Shown in pieces: positions 1 to 11,098 of a stretch of DNA of 64,000 nucleotides. The notes beneath the pieces were generated by a model, which searched no databases, was not told where the DNA came from, and saw nothing but the letters and a program-made list of their open reading frames with translations. Every line of letters starts with the position of its first letter. Position 1 is the first letter of the stretch. Location: contig JARFIW010000593.1 of NCBI GenBank assembly GCA_036346225.1, positions 1,196,506-1,260,505 of the forward strand, written 5' to 3'. A program made the position numbers and the translations under genes. The DNA comes from Platerodrilus igneus (taxonomy: Eukaryota; Arthropoda; Insecta; Coleoptera; Lycidae).

Positions 1-1
1 A

Positions 2-469
2 TTGTTAAGATTCTCTAATCACTATAAGAATTGTGATCCAAAACCAATACAAATTACGAATATGAAAATACAAAAAGTTACGGACAACAAATAGATTGCT
101 GTATTTCAGCAAGAAGTAATAGCAACCGCCCATTGCAACCGAGACGAAAACAATTTAGCATTAATTGGAAGTGAAGTAATCACCATAAAAGAAGATTGCT
201 ATTTAAAATTAAAAAACGAAATTATTCGAGTATACCAAGACCCAACAGTAACGAAGAAATTCGCAAATTTATCTGAACTACAGTTCAAGATTAGACAAAC
301 CGAAGACGACGAAATCATCAAGAAACCAATGCAGCTAGAACATCTAGACCTAGACGACCTCAACCAAGCTGTAAAGTTAATGGACAGTTATAAGGAACAC
401 TTAAGTGAATTAAAAGTGCCAACATTATATTATGACAACATGTGTTTGACAATTTTATTGATTATGTAA
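2..469 (+). pseudogene. 3' end of an env-like gene of a Ty3/Gypsy (errantivirus-type) element
   Basis: One reading frame is open from the window edge to a TAA at 467-469, except for one in-frame TAG at 92-94. The encoded segment is polar, has a conserved-looking Cys/His stretch and ends in a short hydrophobic run followed by a basic tail just beyond, as expected for the cytoplasmic end of an insect retroelement envelope protein of the baculovirus-F-like type. The gene is followed by a purine tract (643-650) and an LTR, which is where env sits in such elements. The 5' part lies outside the window. The env assignment rests on pattern memory and position, not on an alignment. Confidence 0.55.
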
Positions 470-649
470 TAATTTTATTAACTGTATATTTATTGTACAA
501 AATGTATCTTAGATATAGAAACAAGGAAACAAATTTTAGTCATAAGAAACATGAAATAAAGGTAAATAATGAAATAATAAATAAACCCTTAGGAACAATA
601 AGTTTTAAAAATTAAGTAAAACCCTTAGTTTTCATCTACGTCGGGAGGA

Positions 650-1355
650 GTTACATATCCCCAAATCAATATATATATATATATATATATATTTAAATGA
701 AATTATTAAGACTTAAGGATTATTGTCACATTGTATAATTGAAGGACATAATAAAAGGTTAATGAAAGTTCACAAACCAGACAGAACGGAAACAGTTACT
801 TTGTATTCCAGACGTAATATAATACTGCAGGTGCAGGTTACAGTAGGTTATAAGACAGCAATTATTAGACTTAAGATTATTAAAATGTAATACTTTGTAT
901 TGTATCAAGACATGAGATCTGCATTTGCTACAAAGTGATGTAAGAGCAGGGATAGCGTAAATGCCCTCAGGAGCCCAAGATGTCTAGTCAGTCTCGAGCT
1001 TCACAACTTTAACATTGTTGGTTGTTCGAGCTACTGATTTTAGTTTTAATTAATTTAATTAGTGAAAGTAACTTTGATTATTTAATATAACGTATAATTG
1101 TCAAAATTATTGTAATTATTATAAAAAACACTTGATAGGAGTGTTTTGGAAATAAAGTCTTTTTTAAAAGGAAGCTCCCAAAGGTCCAAAACCTATTTCG
1201 TGACCCACCCTACTCTACGACGTTTTGAACTGGCACGGAATCCAATTCTTTTGGATTTCTATTCTACCTTTTTGTTTTGTTGCGGTATTTGATATGGGCG
1301 ATTTTCTTTACTTACTTTACTACTTTCTTCCTTGTCTGCACGGAATACTGTAACA
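650..1355 (+). repeat. 3' LTR of the env-bearing Gypsy element
   Basis: The repeat begins right after a GGGAGGA purine tract with GTTACATA and ends with TACTGTAACA, so its ends mirror those of the long LTRs at 32741-34193 and 45270-49207. About 160 bp at the 3' end (1196-1355) clearly match the reverse complement of the first 150 bp of those LTRs. Internal signals include an arthropod initiator TCAGT at 988-992, a polyadenylation signal AATAAA at 1150-1155 and a (TA)n tract near 671-692. The exact 5' boundary is uncertain by a few bases and the matching 5' LTR is outside the window. Confidence 0.6.
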
Positions 1356-2565
1356 CTTTCATCAAATAAAGTCAGAATTTTAGATCTGGCGAGGATAGAT
1401 TTTCGATTTCTATTGTTATTGCGTTAATTCCATAGATTTTATAAAGCTCGCTTTCCGTTTCTTAAATAGTTTGAAACCGTGTGCGAGCAAAACCTTTGCT
1501 TTGCTTTAGAAATCTCTACAACACGCGTATAATTTTGTATGCCGCTTTCGCTACTGTTATATTCTCCTAAAAGGTATTTCGCAAAAACCTTGAAATTTCA
1601 TTTTAGAATAAATTTTTTGGTGGGAAAACAGTGCCTTTAATTTATATTAAGATGTTAATAAATTATTGCGGAATTTAATTCTAACAATTATAAATAATTT
1701 TTTATTTGAAACTGTGGAAGTCATACTACAAGCAACATTGACCTACAATTAATACAAGTTTATAAATTAATAAATTGCAAACACACTGTCAACAACAAAC
1801 ATTACCAATTTACTTGGATGTCAATCACCTTTTATAAATTAAAAGAATTATTATCTTGAATCCTATGGATCAAATGAATAATATAGTTTAGGTGAATACA
1901 TTGTGCAGTATTAATTTAAACCCTGGACAGCGCATTATGAATAATAATTACAGACCGCAAAAACAGTTCTAACATTACTGTAAAATAGAGACTTACCGAT
2001 CGTTGTTGGTCATCACTTATATAATCCCGTAACAACTTAATCGAATACAGGATAATGAACAATGCTTTGGACACTGGACATTATATGTGTGCGTATCGGT
2101 ATGAAAATTAAACACTAATACCGATTACTTAACAAAATAAGTAATATAACTAGCGAATTGAAGGTACAAAGGAAAGGAACTGCGAAAACGATTACGTCCA
2201 GCTGCTGCTGCGCTCATACAGTAATAATCTTCTTAATAATAAATGTATTAAGATAGATAACAGCCAGTTCCCCATTTGCATTGTAAAGTTCTACTTATAT
2301 GTTCTATATAAATTAAATAAAATTGATGGGAGCGATGATGCATTCACCTCTACAGTATACAGACAAATTGCATAAGCACTGGTAATATACGAAGAACTGA
2401 ATGCCTATTCTCTTCTTCCTATCGAAACTTCCTTTTACCAAAGTTTAGTAATTACATTTCATTACATGCTTAATGTATGTTAATTAGTTACTTGTTTTAA
2501 TATTCAAGTATGTCTTTTATAAATTTGATGATGATAAGAAGGGCTAAAGGACGATAGCTTTCTAT
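1356..2565. other. AT-rich stretch with no recognisable gene
   Basis: This stretch has no long reading frame and no repeat that I could pair with another part of the window. It separates the env-element LTR from the next Gypsy LTR. Confidence 0.6.
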
Positions 2566-3201
2566 TGTTAAGTAAACTATATTTGTACAAACAACAACAG
2601 TTCTTTATTATCAACCGATTACTCAAGCCTTTTCAATAACTCGTAACTAAAGTGAAATTCTAAAAGCAGTCGCAACAATTTATTTTCAGCTAATCACTAA
2701 CAGTACAAATATTAACTTCTTAAAACTACGATTTATCTTCTTAATTACTTAATATCGAAGCAGTATAATTAACTTATATCGATCTCTATAATAAATTTAT
2801 ATCAATCACTACCTTAATTATTTCACATAAAGCAATTTATATTAACAGTATGTATTACTAATTTATATCACGACTTATAGCTTAAATAAAAACGTAATAT
2901 TGTAATCAAAACTTTAATTAGAACTGAACTAACTAAACGGTCATCACAATAATATATATTTTATTCAATTGTTGTAGATTTCTTCGAGAACATACTTGAC
3001 ATTCTATAAAACAACCTTCTAATATTTTCTTATTTTATTATTAATAAACCTCTCAAATGCAAATTCTTGTAACCTGTCAATCAAGTCCATCTAAAGATGT
3101 ACAGCGAAGGGTGGCTATAAATTATCCTCTGTATACAAATGTCGCGTTTAATTTTTAATGTATTATTCTTGTCAAAAGTAGACTAAACACCGGTCGTTAC
3201 A
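2566..3201 (-). repeat. 3' LTR of the macro-domain Gypsy element (left copy)
   Basis: This copy aligns end to end with 7045-7651, sharing for example the motif AACAACAGTTCTTTATTAT and the terminal TAGACTAAA...CGTT block. The two copies differ by many substitutions and small gaps, which implies an old insertion. Confidence 0.85.
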
Positions 3202-3506
3202 CGTCCCACATCTTAAAGCTGTTCTGTCTCAGAACACTCTGTGACCCGGACGTCGCATGTCCCTGTGGCGGTAAGGACGGTCGGATAATAGAAGCAGCGA
3301 CCAACACTCTTCATAGCAGGCGCCGTACTATTTGGATTATAACCAAATACCAAAATCTGTACCAAGCTTTCTAGAACAGCACTCCTAGCATATCTCGTAC
3401 TACCCTCCAGTTCAACCCATCAAGCCCACACTCATCTTGCGTATAGCCTACCTTTTGTTTCCGAATTTCATCATACGATCGGTCCATCCACTAACACTTT
3501 CTCCTA
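3202..3506. other. Unassigned spacer between LTR and SINE
   Basis: No reading frame or repeat is recognised here. By position it is the 3' untranslated part of the minus-strand Gypsy element, where a polypurine tract would be expected, but no clean purine run is left next to the LTR. Confidence 0.4.
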
Positions 3507-3800
3507 CATTTGATTTTCGAATGTTCCACCCGAAGGTACTACATTGGTGAGGAAGCGAGTTTTTTTTTAACTGGAAAATTTGGAATTTTGCCTAACTCTT
3601 GCTGTTCCAAGCTGGGTAGGGATCTTTAACGTGTGTGACATCATTCACACACAGACCTACATTTGACCTCTCATTTGAGAGAAAGCGTATTTTTTTGAAA
3701 AATGCCCGCCTAACATTTTTCGAGAAGTTCGTATCGGGAATCGGACCCGGGACCTTGGGCTAATTAGTCACACGCGAACCAATTAAGCCAAGGACCCACC
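3507..3800 (-). mobile_element. tRNA-derived SINE, copy 1
   Basis: On the minus strand the head (about 3730-3797) has a pol III A box (TGGCTTAATTGG) and a B box (GGGTCCGATTCCC) with tRNA-like spacing. It is followed by a body shared with the copies at 29772-30494 and 51398-51695. The body contains a motif that reads GAAGGTACTACATTGG on the plus strand. It inserted just downstream of the macro-domain reading frame. Confidence 0.85.
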
Positions 3801-3847
3801 CAAACTAACGCTTTCTGCAAATCCTGGTAATTCGATTTACCAGAAGA

Positions 3848-4243
3848 CTATTGACTATTTACCATGTAGTAGATCCCACGATGTTGGTGCTTTAGCCGTA
3901 CGGTCTTTCCAACCTCTTGTTGTTGTCGGCGAAGTTGATCCATTTCACTAAATTTATTTTTAAACATCCGAAAAAGTTCTCGGGACGTATCAAGGTCCGC
4001 AGCTACGCAATGTGCCACGGGGCATTCCCATGGCGCATCGAATAAATCACATTGAATCTTTTCCGCGACTCCAAATTTTGCTTTTCCTGTGCCGCTGTAC
4101 AGAGCTATAAACCAATCATAGCTCGAATCAGATTTTTGTTCATCCTCACGAGCATAACTGTTTGTTGGTCTCACTATTTGCGGTTTCTTGGCAGTACCAG
4201 CGTCATCATTATAGTAGGATACTAATATGTAAAGGTGCACCAC
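3848..4243 (-). pseudogene. Macro (ADP-ribose-binding) domain fused to the Gypsy Pol C-terminus
   Basis: The 131-residue frame starts with MVHLYILVSYYND, which matches the end of Gypsy Pol proteins (a VVHL-x-L-x-x-Y-x-D tail after integrase). After an acidic linker (residues 32-45), residues 53-131 resemble the OARD1/TARG1-like macro domain: a GDLF-like strand (CDLFDAP), AHCVAADL, a helix with FKNKF and a closing strand IYYMVNS. Macro domains of this group bind ADP-ribose or remove it from protein. The glycine-rich loop that normally follows AHC is replaced here (DTSRELF), so this copy is probably inactive, and it ends early at a TAG. No gene boundary separates it from integrase, so the ancestral protein was probably a Pol-macro fusion. 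Host capture is an inference. Confidence 0.7.
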
Positions 4244-4426
4244 TATTTTTGGAGTTTATGTATCCGATATACTACGCCGTTGATCCTTTTTATGACTTTG
4301 TATAATCCCCCCAATATCTTTGTAACTTTGGAGACAGTTCACGCCTCCATCTGGGATTGTATATCCAGACACGGTTGCCCTCTTGCAAATCGGACTCCTG
4401 GCCTTGACGTCACATATGGTCTTCAT

Positions 4427-4992
4427 TCAATCGCTTGCGATCTGAATATTTTTTCTAAAGTCACCATGAATGTCGTAAATCTTAAGCTTGGGCTTCTTGA
4501 CGTAGCTCTCGCCCACGATGTCATCTCCGAGCTTACACCCAAACCCAAGGTCGCATAGTACACGTATCTCGCGCCCCAGCATAGCACATACAGGTGTCTG
4601 TCCAGTGGTCTCATATACCGGAGACTGATACGTCAATAAAAATATATGTAAATATTAGTCCCAGTCTTTCTAATGTTGAGAGACCACTTGGGTAAGGTTT
4701 TTGCCCAAGGTGCTGTTCTTGCACTCTACCATATTATTCGATCGTGGATGCGATGGTGTTATTCAGCTCTTTCTTATCCTCAGCAACCGACAAACTTCTT
4801 GGGATAACCATGACTCACAATTTCTGCCTTGCTCGGTGTGCAACTCCATAGGAACTCCATAGCTTTGGCCCACTTCGTGAAATAGTCAATAGTCATTGAG
4901 ATGTACTTAGTCCAGTTCTCGGTTACAGGGAATGGACCCGCAATATAGATTTTAACCCTCTCAAAGGAGTTTCCCACGTTGTATTGCTTCAT
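4427..4992 (-). pseudogene. Gypsy integrase remnant (core and C-terminal part)
   Basis: Two frames carry it. Frame 4780-4992 holds the core start with GPFPVTENWTKYIS and DYFTKWAKA, where the DYFTKW Asp is a catalytic residue. The Asp expected before GPFPV is Tyr. Frame 4427-4636 holds the C-terminal core with VYETTGQTP and LGREIRV...DLGFGCKLGDDI, typical of mdg1/412-like Gypsy integrases. The segment between the frames is shifted. It is followed by the Pol tail that leads into the macro domain. Confidence 0.8.
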
Positions 4993-5537
4993 TGGAGCTT
5001 ACGGTTTCCTAATATGCAGACAGTTGACTCTAGCGGGTCCGATCTTTAACATCGTCCTGGCAAGCTACCCAGTAAAATCTTGCTCAAATGTTTTCCAAAG
5101 TCTTCCTAACGCCAAAGTGTCCTCACGAGGTCCCATTATGTAGATATCCCAAAACCTCCGACGTCCGATTTTTAGGAACCACCATTTGAAGCGCTGTCAA
5201 GTATTTGTCTCTATTCTCAGGGATAGCATACTATTATCTACCTTCAAGAAAGACCATTATGCCAAGTACGACTTTGAGATGCTACTCAGCGGACTAACGT
5301 CCTATCAAAATGGACAATCTCCTTTGACTTTCCAACCCAGAGTGCATCTAGGCCTTTGTCATTCTTTTGTTAGGTTTATAACTAGAGAGGCTGCCGATCG
5401 TCATTAATCAGGGAAGTCTGACTAAGTAGGTCACACATCGTTTCTAACAGTGGGCAACGAAGACGAGGTCGGCTCGAACGCGCATCCGCATTACGATGCC
5501 CTCTACTAGCACAGTGTTCCGTATCAAAGTCATACTC

Positions 5538-5873
5538 CTACAGTTTTTCTATCCATCTGGCGACTTGCCCTTCGGGAATTTTAAACCGTAATTTCCGCTT
5601 TATAGCCGTGTGGTCGATTCTGAAGTGAAATTTTCTTCCGCAGTGGTACTTATAAAAGTGTTCTAAGGATTTTGCCGCAGCTATCAGTTCCCGTGTTGTA
5701 GCACAATAAATTTGTTCCGGACTCGAAAGCATTTTGCTAAAGTAGCCAGTTCTCCTTTCTTGCTCGTCTTGCGCCTGGGATAGTACACTTCCGATGCCGA
5801 CATTGCTAGTGTCCGTATCCAACTTGAATTTGTTTTCCGACCAAGGATAACTTAAGTTCGGAGCTGTTGTCAA
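5538..5873 (-). pseudogene. Gypsy RNase H domain remnant
   Basis: The 111-residue frame has the first active-site strand (LDTDTSNVGIGSVLSQ), the TGYFSKMLSSPEQIYCATTRE helix with the catalytic Glu, and FRIDHTAIK with the third acidic residue. These are the usual Gypsy RNase H landmarks. It lies between the RT and integrase remnants on the same strand. Confidence 0.85.
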
Positions 5874-6159
5874 TAGATGTTTTAGTCGTTAGAACGCATT
5901 TTGGCAATCTTCAGCCCAAACATAATTACACCCATCTTCATTCAGCTTAGTCAAGGACAGGGCAATATTTGCAAACCCAAAAACGAATCATCTATAGTAA
6001 GTATACAACCCCAGAAAGCTGCGTAGCTGATGTATGTATTTTGGCGTCGGTCACGCTTGTACCGCTTTAATCTTCGGCTAGCGGGTTCAGTTTAAGGTTG
6101 ACTTCTTTCCGTTTTCGAAATATTTCTTTTAAATGTCCCAAGTGCTCCCCAAACGACTT

Positions 6160-6578
6160 TTCAATCACGATCACGTCATTCAAATATACACGTTTTTAAC
6201 ACTATCTCGCGCAAGATGTTATCCATGAAACGTTTGAAAGTTGTTGGAACGTTGCAGAACCCTAATCGCATGACTGTAAATCGCTATAGGTCAGTACTAA
6301 TAGTGAATACAGTCTTTCTGATATTTGGGTTCCATATCCACTTGCCAGTAGACACTCTTTAAATCGAAGTTTGAAAACCATCGCGCGCCTGAAGGTGTGT
6401 CTAGGGTGTCTAGAGTGCCATCAAGCCTTGGAAGTGTGCAGCTATTATACTCTTTAGTCACGTTATTCAATCGCCTGTAGTACACACAAAATCTTGTCAT
6501 CCCGTTCTTTTTCTTTACAAGCACATGAGGCACTGCCCACGTGCTCAACCATTCCTTCTCTCTCCATATCTCCAGCAC
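6160..6578 (-). pseudogene. Gypsy reverse transcriptase remnant
   Basis: The 93-residue frame at 6297-6578 has the RT fingers and palm start: WAVPHVLVKKKNG, RFCVYYRRLNNVT and FSNFDLKSVYWQVDME, where the Asp in FDLKS is the first catalytic residue. Further along the minus strand (about 6170-6190) the YLDD box reads VYLNDVIVI, so one of the two paired aspartates is Asn. The frame is lost between the two motifs. Confidence 0.85.
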
Positions 6579-7044
6579 CTTTTCCTTCTACCTTTCAAGA
6601 AGTTTTAGAGATCTTTGATTCCAATGTCTGTAACCCGCTTGAAAATTCAGCTTCCAGGTTTTTTTGCGAATTTTGGTCTAATTGCGATATACAATTATTT
6701 TGTAAATTTACAGCGATTTCTTTCTGCAGGGCTTACGTCGGTTTGCTCTAGTTTCTCCTCATTTCCATTTAATTTCGTTACCAGGTTTACAGAGTTTTGG
6801 TCTTGTTTCTCTGCGTGTTCTGGTAATTTTTCTATATAACTTTCCAATAGTTTTACGGAATTTTCATTTGTTTTTAATGAATTCCTCAGGGTTAATGGCC
6901 AAACCCTCCGCAACGCTTCACTTGAACTTCCAGAAACAAAAAAATTTTATTGTCCATTTCCAGTTATTGACTACGAGTTACTGGCATGCAAATCGAAATG
7001 GTTCAAATGTCTTTTTTTACTACAAACCCAGTACTTAACATAAG
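6579..7044 (-). other. Residual 5' internal region of the macro-domain Gypsy element
   Basis: This is where gag and protease should lie, but fewer than 500 bp remain. A 72-residue minus frame (6695-6913) is rich in Glu, Lys and Asn and could be coiled-coil debris of Gag. No capsid motif, zinc knuckle or DTG/DSG is visible. Confidence 0.35.
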
Positions 7045-7651
7045 TGTAACGAAAACTCTATTTGTCCAAACAACAACAGTTCTTTATTATTAACTTATTA
7101 CACAAGCCTGCTCAACAACTCCTAGCTACAGTGAAATTCTAAAAGCACTCACAACGTTTTATTTCCAGCTAATTACTAACAGTACAACTATTAACATAAA
7201 ATTGCTATGCTATCTTCTTAATACCTTAATGTCGGATCACCATAAGTAACTTAAATTGATCACTACAATAAATTTATGTTAGTCATTTTTTATATTACAG
7301 TATGAGACACTAATTAAAGCATGATTTCATAGCTCAAATAAAACCGTAATACTGTAACCAGAGCTTCAATTAGAACTGCACTAACTAACGCTTATCTCGG
7401 TTATTTATATTTTATTCAATTGTTCTAAGTCACTTCGAGAACATACCAAAAGCATTGGGAATAATTATCTAGAGGATTCTTATTGTATGATTAATATAGC
7501 CCTTAAATGCAAATTTTTACACCCTGCCAATAAAGTCATCTAAAGATGTCACGCCATAGGATGGCTATCAATTATCCTTTGTGTACAAATACCCCGTTTA
7601 AGATTTGATGTATTATTCCGACCAAAAATAGACTAAATGGCGTTCGTTAGA
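7045..7651 (-). repeat. 5' LTR of the macro-domain Gypsy element (right copy)
   Basis: This copy pairs with 2566-3201. It begins TGTAACGAAAACTC and ends CGTTCGTTAGA on the plus strand. For a minus-strand element this is the 5' LTR. Confidence 0.85.
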
Positions 7652-8214
7652 GTATCTTGGTATATGCTACATTTAGAGGAGTTTCAATAAAAATTATTTG
7701 TTTTACCTAATAAACCCCTTCGGTTAACCAAACGAAAAATGCATTTTAGGAGATTATTTTTACCAAACAATAATTTGCTGCAAGAACCCTCCCCAGACAT
7801 CAAATAAAGTTGTAGTTTGAAGTATTCATATTTGCAGGGCCACTAGTAATGTTGATACGCAAATGTTAGCACTATTACAGCCACGTAGCGTAAAATACCT
7901 AACATCAATTCGTTCGGGATTAAAATATTTATTATGTAACTCCTTAAATATTTTACCATTTACTTGGTAAGTGTACTTGTAAGTAACCGGTTAACTTCAA
8001 TAGCCACAGATGGTGGGAAAATGGAGGTAATTAAAGGTGAAAAAACAACATCGTCACACAAGAGACTAACACAATGTGAGATTATTTAAAAAACATTTCA
8101 AATATTTCAATATTTCAAAAACCGTTAGGTTTTTATTAACGTCAAAATGCGATAATCAGATAGACCCCAGGGTGACCGAGTTGTGAACAAGGTATGCGTT
8201 ATTTACGGGACACC

Positions 8215-8258
<44 letters not shown>

Positions 8259-8640
8259 CTCCCTTTGTACAATAATAGAGTTATTGTTTTGTTAATGACT
8301 ATACAACTGTTAGCTCGATTTGTATAGGTAAATAAGCTTTTATTATTTTCATAAGAGTTTATTTACAGATACATCTTAGTTATACTTCTGTTGTATACAG
8401 ATTCCTAATTTTGGACTGCAAATCGCCGCCTAATTTTTACGATCAATTACCTGCTGACCGCCTTGTTTCTGTGCCTCTAAAACATCTAAATTAATTTTAA
8501 AATCAACACAATAAACTTTCCACCCCGACTAGCTCAGTTATGCCCTGTACAGAGTGAGCGACAAAGAATATTTACCCCCTTCCCTCTAACACTTCATGTA
8601 CCTGAATAAGATAAACGAAATTCGTCAAAGTTTGTATAAT
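7652..8640. other. Gene-free stretch with a solitary mariner-type end and a TA microsatellite
   Basis: No coding signal is seen. At about 8196-8221 the plus strand reads ATTTACGGGACACCCTGTAT, the reverse of a Tc1/mariner-like terminus starting TACAGGGTGTCC. No partner end was found nearby. It runs straight into (TA)n at 8217-8256. Confidence 0.5.
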
Positions 8641-8757
8641 AAGCTAAGAAATATGTACAATTCAACTCTACAAACTTCGTACTGTCATATGCTATTTAAG
8701 AACTTTTGAACCAAAATTAAAACTAAATTAGTACAATTTTTAAAAGATCGGTTGCTT

Positions 8758-9178
8758 ACACATAATGAATCTGGAAAGAAAACTGTTTTGTATATCTCCC
8801 CTACTAGTCATAAGGTGCATGACTTTTGGTACGAAAACAGAGAAAAGAGTATTGACGAAGAACGTAAAAGAATTGTGAGAACAGCAGCAGAAATTGTCAG
8901 GGAAGACATTTAAAAATTAAAGTATCATTGTGGAGAATATTCAAGTGAAGAAGAAGTTAGAAATTTATCAAATCCACAATGACCCCAAAAATACTGAAAA
9001 CGCATGTCCTGACGTAATTAGAAAACGTGCTGTTATTAATCACGCATTAATTTCAGCTGTAAGACCAAAGTCTTTCTTATCACCAATACAGACCACTTTG
9101 TCACCGTATTTGAATCGAATGTATGGGTCAAAACATTTTATTGAAATACTTTTTGCGCTCGGAGTATGCTTCTCATAC
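8758..9178 (+). pseudogene. 5' part of a decayed gene of a widespread arthropod protein family, split by BEL
   Basis: Frames at 8758-8913 and 8930-9178 encode a lysine-rich segment (SHKVHDFWYENR...) and a segment with NHALISAVRPKSFLSP followed by SKHFIEILFALGVCFSY. I recognise the last part as a common arthropod protein of unknown function that occurs in many copies and may itself be element-derived. A small shift separates the frames. The second frame runs directly into the BEL LTR at 9179, and the same protein resumes at 16185 on the other side of the BEL element, so one gene copy was cut in two. Confidence 0.6.
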
Positions 9179-9566
9179 TGTAAAATAATGGTGCGGCGGT
9201 ATTTCGATAACTAACAGTGGTAGAGAGAAGTGGATATTGTATACGCAAATGATGATAATAAACAACGATTACTTCAAAGCACTTATCTAGTAAATATAGC
9301 GAAGCGTAGCACATTTATTTATTGCGGCCGTCCAGGACGGTAAGCGATAATAGAATAGGTTCCGTCCTCTCCCTGGCAGGTGACAAGATAGTTCTTGCAT
9401 ATGCAAAGACACAGCATAGTTTACCGGTATTCGCGGCACTAAAATACACAGGCACGGTGTTTGAAGTAATTTCACGGTACATACAATGACATTTGAATAC
9501 ATTGGGCGGAGGTAAAAAATTAATAAATTCTAAATGTTTAAAGTAAGGCAAGCGGTTAATTATATA
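9179..9566 (-). repeat. 3' LTR of the BEL element
   Basis: This copy is nearly collinear with 15792-16176. Shared blocks include GGCGAAGCGTAGCACATTTA-type sequence and GAAGTAATTTCACGGTACAT. The far end is blurred by the mariner terminus that starts at the same TA. Confidence 0.9.
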
Positions 9567-10350
9567 CAGGGTGTCCGGAAAATACGTGTACAACGTAAGA
9601 ACAGAGATTATTTGGCTCAAAATAGATCGATTTGAGCCAACTTACCTATTATAAAAGTTGCTTCATTTAGCCGCTAGAGGGCTTCAAAAATCGTGAATAT
9701 ATTTGATTAACTCGAAAACGCGCCCATAGATTTTGACCATTTTTGGGGTGCGAGTTTCTACTTTCAATTGACATCTTTTGGTGATGTACGCAATAATTTT
9801 AAAAGCATACGAGTGTCCCAAAAATGATGTATTGTATAAATATCCGACCATTACCTTTTTCCTGTTTATGCAATGACTACCAATATTTTTTTATGAGTAG
9901 CCGACTTAATTTGGAAACTTTTTGTTTCTTGTAAAATTTTGATTAGACGAGCGGTTTGACAGAAAAAAATAATTTCAAATGTCTGCATACTTTCGTCATC
10001 GTTGCTGCATAAAGTATAAAACGGAGCAAATCAAAAAGCATAGTTTAGTAGTTGGCTTTGCTTTTTATTTGTTATTTAATTTGACTGTCATTTAACCTCA
10101 GTTTACCTGTCAAGTCGTGAATTTCTGCTTAATTCAATAAAAGTTTGCATCTTTCATCATACATTATGAGTACTTACACAAACAACGAACAGGTGGATAT
10201 GCTTTTGATTTTCGGATTTTGTCAAGGCAATGGTCGTGAAAGCGTCAGAGTCTATAGGGAAAGATTTCCTAATCGCCGAATGCCAAACCACCACACATTC
10301 GCAAATATTGAAAGACGTCTTCGTGAAAATGAAAAAGCGAAAAAAAAAGA
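9565..10350 (+). mobile_element. Truncated Tc1/mariner-superfamily transposon (5' half)
   Basis: It starts with the terminus TACAGGGTGTCCGGAAAATA. A plus-strand frame at 10145-10360 encodes a helix-turn-helix start: YTNNEQVDMLLIFGFCQGN, then RVYRERFPNRRMPNHHTF and RRLRENE. This is the DUF4817-like N-terminus of a transposase common in ants and other insects. The rest of the transposase and the other terminus are missing. The fragment joins the BEL sequence just after the BEL pol stop codon (10352-10354). Confidence 0.8.
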
Positions 10351-10351
10351 T

Positions 10352-11086
10352 TTACAATGAGGGCAAAGGACAAAGCTTTGACACAGGACGCTTCAGCTCG
10401 CTATGAGCAGTTTTAAGTGTAACTACCCTAACGACACCATCCGTCCCGAGATGCACGGCGACAACACGGCCGAGAAACCAACAAAGGGGATGAATATTAG
10501 CAACCTTAATCAGCACTTTGGTGTCCAACACTTGAGGAGTCGATTTGTGCCACTTGGGGCGCTGCTATAGTGAGTGCAAATACTCCTTGGACCAACGAGA
10601 TCAAAAATCTTGTTGAATTCGCTGGAGGAATTGCCAACGAGAGAGACGGTTAAGCGGAAGGTGAGAAAGGATGGGCTTCGGAATGGCGGTTAAAGCGGCC
10701 AAAGTTGAAAAATGACCGGACGTAAGACAGCTCAAATTATTGGGATCATTGCTCAAAAAGGCGAGAGAACGTGAGTTCAAGATGGCCTCAATTTAGATAT
10801 AGACTGTGGCCAATTTCTCAAAAGTTAACACTCCCTCGCCAATAGTACGCAGGAACAACGTTTTAACCGATTTCACTCCCGCCTCCCATAAACTACCAAA
10901 ATGAGGTGAGGCCGGTGGTATAAAATGCCACGAAATATGGTCTTTAGAAGCAGCAAGCTTGGTGAAATGAATTAACTGTTTATGAGCACCCACAAAATTT
11001 GTGCAACAATCACTATATAAGTGATCACAACGGTCACGCCTGGCAATAAATCGGCGCAGAGCCATTGGAAAGGCATGCGTTGACAA
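10352..11086 (-). pseudogene. BEL integrase catalytic core and C-terminal region
   Basis: Frame 10793-11086 has the integrase core: DHLYSDCCTNFVGA with the second catalytic Asp, then FIPPASPHFGSLWEAGVKS with the catalytic Glu, as in BEL/Pao integrases. Downstream on the minus strand (10354-10560) the BEL-type C-terminal domain is visible with LGRVVAVHLGTDGVVRV. The stop codon lies at 10352-10354. A shift separates the two parts. Confidence 0.85.
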
Positions 11087-11098
11087 ATCGGATATTAC

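Larger units (their letters stand above)
2566..7651 (-). mobile_element. Decayed Ty3/Gypsy retrotransposon with a macro domain at the Pol C-terminus
   Basis: Two direct repeats of 607-636 bp (2566-3201 and 7045-7651) start with TG and end in CGTTACA or CGTTAGA. They flank minus-strand reverse transcriptase, RNase H and integrase remnants in the order expected for Gypsy. The internal region is only about 3.8 kb, and gag and protease are mostly missing. A SINE has inserted at 3507-3800. Catalytic residues are lost in both RT (YLDD to YLND near 6180) and integrase (first Asp replaced by Tyr). No convincing target duplication is visible. Downstream of integrase the protein continues into a macro domain, which is unusual for this superfamily. 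Confidence 0.85.

Noticed and set aside
4235..4558. Plus-strand 107-residue frame
   Set aside because: It lies antisense to the integrase C-terminal region of the Gypsy element and has no motif.
8196..8256. Complete mariner element ending at 8221
   Set aside because: Only one terminus is visible. No inverted partner or transposase was found within several kilobases.
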